Origin: JACVRX01 sp046726315
Lineage (GTDB): Bacteria > Actinomycetota > Actinomycetes > Jiangellales > Jiangellaceae
Assembly (NCBI GenBank): GCA_046726315.1
Contig: JBKPAG010000034.1
Coordinates: 23,234-87,233, forward strand
DNA: 64,000 bases
Reading direction: 5' to 3'
Shown piece after piece: positions 58,302 through 64,000 of the stretch (position 1 is the stretch's first letter; the number at the start of each line of letters is the position of its first letter). The position numbers were made by a program, and so were the translations under genes. The notes below the pieces were generated by a model. That model did not search any database, had not been told where the DNA came from, and worked only from the letters and a program-made list of their open reading frames with translations.

Positions 58302-59557
58302 GCCCCACGTTCCACGCGCTTCGGCACTATCGCGACTATCGGCTGTTCTGGTTCGGGATGCTGGTCTCGAACGTCGGGACCTGGATGCAGCGAGTCGCAC
58401 AGGACTGGCTGGTGCTGGTCACGCTCGACGGTGGTCCGGCAGCACTCGGCATCACGACCGGCCTGCAGTTCTTGCCGTTCCTCGTCGTGGCCCCGTTCGG
58501 CGGCGCACTCGCGGATCGCTTACCGAAACGACAGCTGCTGCTGTTCACCAATGGGTTCCTTGGTCTGGTGGCGCTTTGTCTCGGCATCCTGGTCGTGACG
58601 GACACTGCGCAGGTGTGGCACGTGTATGTGCTGGCATTCCTGCTCGGCGCCGGGGGAGCGCTCGACCACCCCGCTCGGAACACCTTCGTGGCCGAACTGG
58701 TCGAGCCCGACGACGTGCCGAACGCGGTCGGGCTGAACGGCGCGTCGTTCCATGCTGCGCGGCTGGTCGGACCTGCGGTGGCCGGCCTGCTCATCGCGGG
58801 CATCGGGCCGGGCCCGGTCTTCCTCGTCAACGCGGTGACCTTCGTCGTGCCGATCGCTGTGCTGCTGGCCATGGGGCGCGATGTCATCGACCATCCGGAC
58901 GGCGCGCGTGGGGCGAGGCGGCTGGGAGACGGCCTGCGGTACGTGCGGCGCCGCCCTGACCTCATGTTGGTGCTCGCGATCATGTTCTTCGTCGGCACGT
59001 TCGGCCTGAACTTCCAGATGACCATGGCGTTGATGGCGACCGGCGCGTTCGGCCAAGGCCCGAGGGAGTTCGGGCTTCTCGGCTCGATTCTCGCGATCGG
59101 GTCGATAGTCGGTTCGCTGCTCGCCGCACGACGTCGAACCCCGCGTCGGCAACTGATCGTCGGTGCTGCGGTGGCCTTCGGTCTGCTGGAGATGCTGGCC
59201 GCGATGTCTCCGACGTACTGGATATTCGCGGTGAGCCTGCTTCCGCTGGGTGTCACCGCGCTGACCGTCGTCACGACAGCGAATGCTTACGTTCAAACCT
59301 TTGTCGATGCGCAGATGCGCGGACGGGTGACCGCGCTCTACTTGGTGCTGTTCATGGGTGGCACCCCGGCCGGTGCGCCGGTGATCGGCTGGCTTGCCGA
59401 GGTGCTCGGCCCGCGCTGGTCGTTGCTTGGGGGTGGCCTGCTGACTTCGCTCGGTGCCGTGTTGGTCGCGCTCGTCTACACCCGACGCACCGGTCTGGCA
59501 GTCCGGCCCGGAGTGCGACTCCGGCGGCCCGTGTCCACCATGGCGCCGACATCGTGA
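58298..59557 (+). CDS. MFS exporter (EntS-like)
   Basis: 419-residue major facilitator with about 11-12 helices. The EntS/MFS_3 marks are FHALRHYRDYRLFWFGMLVS, NVGTWMQRVAQDWLVLVTLD, FGGALADRLPKRQLLLFTNG, AGGALDHPARNTFVAELV and LNFQMTMALMATGAFGQGP. It probably exports a drug, siderophore-like compound or phenolic under control of the upstream MarR protein. GTG 58298 overlaps the MarR stop. The frame is open upstream but not transporter-like. Confidence 0.92.
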   Translation: MSPTFHALRHYRDYRLFWFGMLVSNVGTWMQRVAQDWLVLVTLDGGPAALGITTGLQFLPFLVVAPFGGALADRLPKRQLLLFTNGFLGLVALCLGILVVTDTAQVWHVYVLAFLLGAGGALDHPARNTFVAELVEPDDVPNAVGLNGASFHAARLVGPAVAGLLIAGIGPGPVFLVNAVTFVVPIAVLLAMGRDVIDHPDGARGARRLGDGLRYVRRRPDLMLVLAIMFFVGTFGLNFQMTMALMATGAFGQGPREFGLLGSILAIGSIVGSLLAARRRTPRRQLIVGAAVAFGLLEMLAAMSPTYWIFAVSLLPLGVTALTVVTTANAYVQTFVDAQMRGRVTALYLVLFMGGTPAGAPVIGWLAEVLGPRWSLLGGGLLTSLGAVLVALVYTRRTGLAVRPGVRLRRPVSTMAPTS

Positions 59558-59607
59558 TTGGGAGCGGACTCGCCTGCTGACGGTTCCGCCTGCCAGGCTG
59601 ATGCGGC

Positions 59608-60354
59608 ATGAGACTGAGTCACGAAAGGTACGTCGAACACGTCCGGGCCGACGGGGAGCGGATCGCCGTCGTCGCTGATCAGGGCCTGGACCCGTCCGTG
59701 CCGTCCTGCCCAGGGTGGACGGTTCGCGATGCCGTCGAGCACACCGCCGAGGTGTTCTTGCACAAGGTCGCCTGCATCCGGGACAAGGTGTTTCCGGACC
59801 CGTGGCCGCCCGAGCGCGGCGACCAGCCCACGATCCCGTATTACCGAGCTGCTTTCGAGCAGCTGCTCGAGGAGCTGAGCAGTCGTGACGACCTCGAGTA
59901 CGCAGACACTTGGTGGTGGGACGAGCGGACCGTCGGTTTCTGGGGCCGGCGGATGGCACACGAGACAGCTATCCACCGGGTCGACGTCGAGCTCGCACAT
60001 GACGAGGTCACTCCAATCGACGATGAGCTCGCCCTCGATGGCGTCGACGAGGTGTTGCGGCGCTTCCTAGCCGGCGACTGGAGCGACGAAGAAATACCGG
60101 ACCGGCCCGGAACCGTAGCCCAGATCCGTTCGGGCGGCGCGGCCTGGCGGGTCGTGATGGAGCCGAAGGCGATCGTCGCCCAGGTGCACCTCGACCGGTG
60201 GCCCGATTTGCCCGTCGACGCCACGATTTCCGGGGAGCCACGTCCCATGTACCTGTGGCTGTGGGGGCGCGGTCCGCGTGACCCGTTGGAAATCGACGGT
60301 GATGTCACCGTGGCCGACCAACTCCGCGACCGGATGATCGTGGCGACTCAGTGA
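59608..60354 (+). CDS. MDMPI/maleylpyruvate isomerase family protein
   Basis: 248-residue mycothiol-dependent-isomerase-like (DinB superfamily) protein. The N-terminal domain has metal-site His residues in VRDAVEHTAEVFLHKVACI and, later, RRMAHETAIHRVDVELAHD, matching the three-His zinc arrangement. The C-terminal domain includes LWGRGPRDPLEIDGDVTVAD. These use mycothiol, an actinobacterial thiol. The substrate is unknown. The ThpR gene overlaps its stop by GTGA. ATG 59608 start. Confidence 0.88.
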   Translation: MRLSHERYVEHVRADGERIAVVADQGLDPSVPSCPGWTVRDAVEHTAEVFLHKVACIRDKVFPDPWPPERGDQPTIPYYRAAFEQLLEELSSRDDLEYADTWWWDERTVGFWGRRMAHETAIHRVDVELAHDEVTPIDDELALDGVDEVLRRFLAGDWSDEEIPDRPGTVAQIRSGGAAWRVVMEPKAIVAQVHLDRWPDLPVDATISGEPRPMYLWLWGRGPRDPLEIDGDVTVADQLRDRMIVATQ

Positions 60355-60905
60355 GGTTGTTCGCCGCGGTCGAGCTTCCGTCGGACGTCGTTGCCCACCT
60401 CGACTCAGCGGTCGCGGCGCATCGCGACGACGTGCTGCGGTGGACAACACCGGACTCGTGGCACCTCACCCTGGCGTTCTATGGCCAGGTGGAGGACGCG
60501 CGGGTGCCTGACTTGAAAGCGCGGCTGACTCGTACGGCGAAGAGGCACACGGCGTTGTCGCTGGCACTCAACGGCACCGGGCGGTTCGACCATCGCGCTC
60601 TCTGGGTCGGCTGCGAGGGCGACATCCCCACCATCCGTGCGCTGGCCCGATCGGTGGCCGCGGCGGGCCGGCGGGTGGGCGCGTCGGCAAATGAGCCCCG
60701 CAGGTTCAAGGCCCACGTCACGCTGGCCCGCGCACCCAAATCAGTGGACCTGCGGCCATACCTGTCGGCTCTTGACGCCTATCGAGGTCCACCATGGACC
60801 GCCGACGCAGTCGCGCTTGTTCGCTCGTATCTCGGTGGTGGCGAGAACCGGCGGGCCCGGTACGAGACCCTGTCTCGGCATCCCCTCAGCGGCCGGTCAC
60901 GATGA
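60351..60905 (+). CDS. thpR: RNA 2',3'-cyclic phosphodiesterase (ThpR/LigT)
   Basis: 184-residue 2H phosphoesterase that opens 2',3'-cyclic phosphates at RNA ends, formerly called 2'-5' RNA ligase. Both catalytic HxTx motifs are present: HLTL (38-41) and HVTL (122-125). The domain boundaries are normal, with LFAAVELPSDVVAHLD at the start and VALVRSYLGGGENRRARYET at the end. GTG 60351 overlaps the previous stop by GTGA. Confidence 0.95.
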   Translation: MRLFAAVELPSDVVAHLDSAVAAHRDDVLRWTTPDSWHLTLAFYGQVEDARVPDLKARLTRTAKRHTALSLALNGTGRFDHRALWVGCEGDIPTIRALARSVAAAGRRVGASANEPRRFKAHVTLARAPKSVDLRPYLSALDAYRGPPWTADAVALVRSYLGGGENRRARYETLSRHPLSGRSR

Positions 60906-60942
60906 CCTTGTCCGGCCGGGTCGGCCAGCGTAGGAAGTGCGC

Positions 60943-61026
60943 ATGGACCCGCGGAGCCGACGGCTGATCGTCACCGCCGTCCTCGTCGTACTGCTCGCCG
61001 TCCTCATCATCGCTTGGCTGCGGTGA
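60943..61026 (+). CDS. 27-residue single-helix membrane microprotein
   Basis: A short frame: ATG 60943, six polar or basic residues (MDPRSRRL), then a strongly hydrophobic helix (IVTAVLVVLLAVLIIAWL) and a final Arg, stop at 61024-61026. It has the positive-inside layout of small bitopic proteins. An AGGAAGTG stretch lies about 9 bp upstream. It sits in a 140-bp gap between thpR and a convergent aldo/keto reductase. Real translation is not proven. Confidence 0.5.
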   Translation: MDPRSRRLIVTAVLVVLLAVLIIAWLR

Positions 61027-61048
61027 GCTTTCCTTCTGATCTAGACCG

Positions 61049-62017
61049 CTACCAGGCATACGCTTCTGGCGCTGGCCCTGGGCCCGGAAACAGCTCGTCG
61101 AGCCTGGTCATCGTCGCGTCGTCGAGGCTCAACGACAACGCCGGCAGTGCCGAGCGGAGTTGTTCGACAGTTCGTGGGCCGATGATCGGGGCGGTGACCC
61201 CTTCCTGGTGCAGCAGCCAGGCGAGTGCCACCGACGCCGGCTCCGCGCCCAGATCACTGCAAAGCTTCTCGTATCCCTCCAAGTTGTATCGATGGTTCGC
61301 CAGGTACTCCGCGGCCCTGCCCTCGGCTGAGCGGCCCCTGTGTTCCTTTGCGATGACCCCACCGAGCGCTCCACCGTGCAGTGGGCTCCACGGGATCACG
61401 CCGAGTCCGTACGCGCGGGCTGCCGGAAGGACCTCGAGCTCGACCGTGCGCTCGGCCAGGTTGAACAGCGTCTGCTCAGACACCAGCCCTTGGAAGTTGC
61501 GTTGGAGCGCCTTCTCCTGCGCCTGGGCGATGTCCCAGCCGGCGAAGTTGCTGGATCCGACGTAGATCACCTTTCCCTGGGCGACCAGGGTCTCCATGGC
61601 CTGCCAGATCTCCTCCCAGGGCGTCGCACGGTCGACGTGGTGCATCTGGTAGAGGTCGATGTAGTCGGTCTGCATCCGTCGGAGAGACGCGTCGCAGGCG
61701 TGCCGGATGTTGCGCGCGGACAGGAACCTGTCATTGGGCCAATCCGACATCGAGCTGTAGACCTTGGTCGCGAGCACAACCTTCTCCCTGCGCCCGCCGC
61801 CAAGTGCGAACCACCGGCCGAGGATCTCCTCGGTCCGGCCCCTGTTCTCACCCCAGCCGTAGACGTTCGCCGTGTCGAAGAAATTGATGCCCAATTCGAG
61901 CGCGAGATCGGCGATCGTCACGGACTCGTCCTCCGGCGTCACCGGGCCGAAGTTCATCGTGCCGAGCACCAACCGGCTGACCTGTAGGCCGGACCGGCCG
62001 AGATGCATGTATTCCAT
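61049..62017 (-). CDS. Aldo/keto reductase
   Basis: 322-residue NADPH-dependent (beta/alpha)8 reductase. The catalytic tetrad is visible: Asp48 and Tyr53 in FFDTANVYGWGENRG, Lys in KVVLATKVYS and His in LYQMHHVD. Cofactor pieces are YVGSSNFAGWDIAQA, VIPWSPLHGGALGG and APIIGPRTVEQLRSAL. It resembles the Yeast-type YajO/AKR group. The physiological carbonyl substrate is unknown. ATG 62017 start; the divergent methyltransferase gene lies 104 bp away. Confidence 0.95.
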   Translation of the reverse strand: MEYMHLGRSGLQVSRLVLGTMNFGPVTPEDESVTIADLALELGINFFDTANVYGWGENRGRTEEILGRWFALGGGRREKVVLATKVYSSMSDWPNDRFLSARNIRHACDASLRRMQTDYIDLYQMHHVDRATPWEEIWQAMETLVAQGKVIYVGSSNFAGWDIAQAQEKALQRNFQGLVSEQTLFNLAERTVELEVLPAARAYGLGVIPWSPLHGGALGGVIAKEHRGRSAEGRAAEYLANHRYNLEGYEKLCSDLGAEPASVALAWLLHQEGVTAPIIGPRTVEQLRSALPALSLSLDDATMTRLDELFPGPGPAPEAYAW

Positions 62018-62121
62018 AGCCCGTCAGCCAACACCGTGATCGTGGGCGGGGGCAATGGAGCGACGAGGAGCCCGAGCGAGGCACGAGCGAGGGGTTCGAG
62101 TGCGACCGTCAGAATGGAGAC

Positions 62122-63369
62122 GTGGTGGAGCCGTTGTTGCCAGCGCTTGAAGGCGTGCGGGCCGATGTGCTTGACGACGACCGGCTGATCCGTGCGGTCG
62201 CTGCGGGTCGGCGCCGCGGTGATCGACCGGTCTATCGACGCGCGGAGCTGCGTTGGGTGGACCTGCGCGCCGGGCGGCGACTGCAGGTCGTCAGGTATGA
62301 CGACAAACAAACGTTCACGAGCAACGTCGAGCCCGAGCAGGCCGCGGCGGCTGTGCAGGAGCTGCTGGACCAGCCCTACGGGAACTGGCACGTCGAGACG
62401 ACCGACGGAACGACGCAACTGCGGGTCACGAAGAATGGTGGGGCCCAAGTCCACCGGTCGTCGCCACCGGTTGGCGTCGAGGCGGTTCGCTCGCACGACC
62501 GAGCCAAGACCCGGCTGCTCGACCCGGGCGACTCGTTCCTCCGCTCGGTCGGTATCAGCGATGACCATGGTTTCGTCAAGCCGAGCCGGATGGCGAAATA
62601 CCGCCAGGTGGAAGAGTTCCTGCGCGCGCTCGAGCCGGTGCTCCCCCATGCTCGGGACGCTGCTGACGACCGACCTTTGCGTGTCGTCGATCTGGGCTGT
62701 GGCAACGCCTACTTGACTTTCGCCGCGTATCGATGGCTTACCGACCAACATGGGTTCGACGTCCTTCTCGTTGGGGTGGATGTCAAGGCCCAGGCGCGAC
62801 ACCGCAATTCCGAGTTGGCCGCGAAGCTCGGCTGGGCCGAGTCCGTTCGGTTCGTCGAGGGGACGATCGAAGATGCCGACGTCGGCGCGCCGCCTCATGT
62901 CGTCTTCGCCCTGCACGCCTGCGACACGGCCACCGACGACGCATTGGCCCGGGCGGTCCGCTGGCAGGCACCCGTCGTTCTAGCGGCGCCGTGTTGTCAC
63001 CATGATGTTCAGCGCCAGCTCGCCAGTGTTGCCACCCCGCAGCCGTATGGGCCCGTGAACCGGCACGGGATCCTGCGCGAGCGGTTCGCCGACGTGTTGA
63101 CCGACGCGGTCCGGGCCGAGCTGCTGCGGCTGCTCGGATACCGGGTGGAGGTCATCGAGTTCATCGAGTCCGTGCACACTCCACGCAATGCGCTGTTGCG
63201 GGCTGTGCGGACCGGCGCCGCCCCCGATCCCTTGCGGACCGCCGAGTATGTCGAGCTGATCTCACAGTGGGGCCTGCAGCCCGCGTTGCACGCGCGGCTG
63301 GAGCCGGAGATTGAGGAAGCGTTGGCGGCGAACTCGCTATCGGAGGGTCCGGATCGAACTGGAACATGA
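62122..63369 (+). CDS. Methyltransferase-domain protein (Methyltransf_32/GSTCD-like)
   Basis: 415 residues. An N-terminal domain (about 1-160) carries a YDDKQTFTSNVEPEQAAAAV and LLDPGDSFLRSVGISDDHGF signature of this group. The SAM domain has motif I LRVVDLGCGNAYLTFAAYRW, a second site VVFALHACDTATDDALARAV and VVLAAPCCHHDVQRQLA, which is typical of the GSTCD/METTL-like set with conserved Cys. The C-terminus includes RNALLRAVRTGAAPDP. It may methylate RNA or protein; target unknown. GTG 62122 start. Confidence 0.85.
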   Translation: MVEPLLPALEGVRADVLDDDRLIRAVAAGRRRGDRPVYRRAELRWVDLRAGRRLQVVRYDDKQTFTSNVEPEQAAAAVQELLDQPYGNWHVETTDGTTQLRVTKNGGAQVHRSSPPVGVEAVRSHDRAKTRLLDPGDSFLRSVGISDDHGFVKPSRMAKYRQVEEFLRALEPVLPHARDAADDRPLRVVDLGCGNAYLTFAAYRWLTDQHGFDVLLVGVDVKAQARHRNSELAAKLGWAESVRFVEGTIEDADVGAPPHVVFALHACDTATDDALARAVRWQAPVVLAAPCCHHDVQRQLASVATPQPYGPVNRHGILRERFADVLTDAVRAELLRLLGYRVEVIEFIESVHTPRNALLRAVRTGAAPDPLRTAEYVELISQWGLQPALHARLEPEIEEALAANSLSEGPDRTGT

Positions 63370-63494
63370 GCCTGGTGAGTACGCGGGCGATCCTCAACGC
63401 GCAGGTTCTGGTCGTGTGCGTCTGCTGACCTCAACTCCACAGTTCCAGTCGGCGGCTGGGGTTCTTTGTCAGACCGCTATGCGAGGCTGGACAC

Positions 63495-64000
63495 ATGTTC
63501 GATCAGGTCGGAGAGCCAGCTGCCGTGCCGGGTTATGTCCGGGCGGCGGCGGTGGCGCGGCTGGCGTCGATCATGCGGGAAGTGCCGGCGTTGTGTCCGG
63601 AGGGTCGGTTGCGCCGGACGAGGCGGCTGGCGCCGGGGGTGTATCGGACGGCGGGGGTGTATGGGCCGGTGTCGCCGGTGTCGGAGGATGGCGGCGGATC
63701 GCGTGCCGTTGGGCCGGCCGATGGTGCGGGCCGCGCGCCGGGCCCGACCACGGCGGCGGTGTTGGACCGGCTGGTGCCGGGCGCGGTGTCCAGTCACGAT
63801 CTGTTGGACGGTATCGCCGGGTGGGAGCAGTTGATCAGCTGGGCGCAGGCGCGGCAGGGCGAGGTGGTTGCGGAGTTGGCTCGGCGCCGGCCGGGGCCGT
63901 ATGAGCCGGATGAGCCGTCCGGGCGGGTCAGTGAGTTCGCCGCGGATGAGATCGCGGTCCGGTTGCGGGTGACTCGGCGGGCGGCGGAGATCAAGCTGTC
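63495..64000 (+). CDS. DUF222/13E12 repeat family protein, 5' part
   Basis: The first 168 codons are in the window and the gene continues past its end. The reading is typical of the mycobacterial 13E12-type DUF222 family, which often ends in an HNH nuclease domain: VLDRLVPGAVSSHDLLDGIAG, WEQLISWAQARQGEVVAELA, PSGRVSEFAADEIAVRLRVT and RRAAEIKL. Members are multi-copy in actinobacteria and sometimes mobile. ATG 63495 start. GC content is very high (many GCG and CGG codons). The presence of HNH cannot be seen here. Confidence 0.78.
   Translation, partial: MFDQVGEPAAVPGYVRAAAVARLASIMREVPALCPEGRLRRTRRLAPGVYRTAGVYGPVSPVSEDGGGSRAVGPADGAGRAPGPTTAAVLDRLVPGAVSSHDLLDGIAGWEQLISWAQARQGEVVAELARRRPGPYEPDEPSGRVSEFAADEIAVRLRVTRRAAEIKL

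Noticed and set aside
1..64000. tRNA, rRNA, CRISPR arrays, intact insertion sequences
   Set aside because: I looked for T-loop-like motifs, spaced direct repeats and transposase motifs and found none that hold. The DUF222 protein at the right end may be mobile but is only partly visible.

Overview
The window is high-GC DNA from an actinobacterium (Actinomycetota). The evidence is the gene content: a mycothiol-dependent isomerase-family protein, DUF3027, DUF3263 and DUF2530 proteins, a LytR C-terminal-domain protein, a CysO-like sulfur carrier, a CIRCE-controlled second groEL without groES, actinobacterial-type HelD, and an XPB helicase paired with a helicase-associated/WYL-like protein. Genes are dense and often overlap by ATGA or GTGA. 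I see no rRNA, tRNA, CRISPR array or intact insertion sequence. Genus cannot be given from this sequence alone.

Layout. 1-2.6 kb: right end of a surface-polysaccharide cluster (acyltransferase, methyltransferase, glycosyltransferase). 2.6-6.7 kb: a subtilase without a signal peptide, a heavily deleted flavoprotein scar, dodecin, small proteins and a K+ channel. 6.9-19 kb: envelope, redox and transport genes (YihY, YdeP-like molybdoenzyme divergent from a ferredoxin-NADP reductase, amino acid permease plus Usp, a Tat-exported PLP enzyme, DedA, a DUF202 pair). 19-26.5 kb: SoxR, the trehalose genes otsA and otsB (not adjacent), an antiporter with a UBP zinc finger, and a broken aldose epimerase.

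27.4-33.3 kb: a stress and sulfur block. A SAM-I riboswitch overlaps the ribosome binding site of a threonine-synthase-like gene, which overlaps a CysO/MoaD-like gene. A cold-shock gene follows, then DCC and HTTM-like genes, then two CIRCE elements and groEL. 33.4-37.8 kb: a frameshifted M19 dipeptidase, two large palindromes bracketing a small gene, CutC, HD and M20 enzymes. 37.8-48 kb: HelD-like helicase, XPB and a helicase-associated protein on the minus strand. Upstream of them on the same strand is a TPR-CHAT (caspase-like) protein, divergent from a cytoplasmic subtilase. This CHAT-subtilase pair is the most system-like feature of the window.

48-55.4 kb: a HAD-LarE fusion, a HipA-like/DUF3037 pair, a cold-shock protein, half an MFS transporter, DUF3027 and a sacsin/Hsp90-like ATPase. 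55.4-56.1 kb: a 26-residue peptide with 8 Cys, divergent from a truncated arsR that is joined directly to a truncated, frameshifted sulfotransferase. 56-64 kb: RibD-like reductase, DUF2530 protein with 12 heptad repeats, MarR-MFS operon, MDMPI, ThpR, aldo/keto reductase, a methyltransferase and the start of a DUF222/13E12 protein.

At least six genes are broken or truncated, so parts of the window look like sites of past deletion. Single-base frameshifts could also be sequencing errors.
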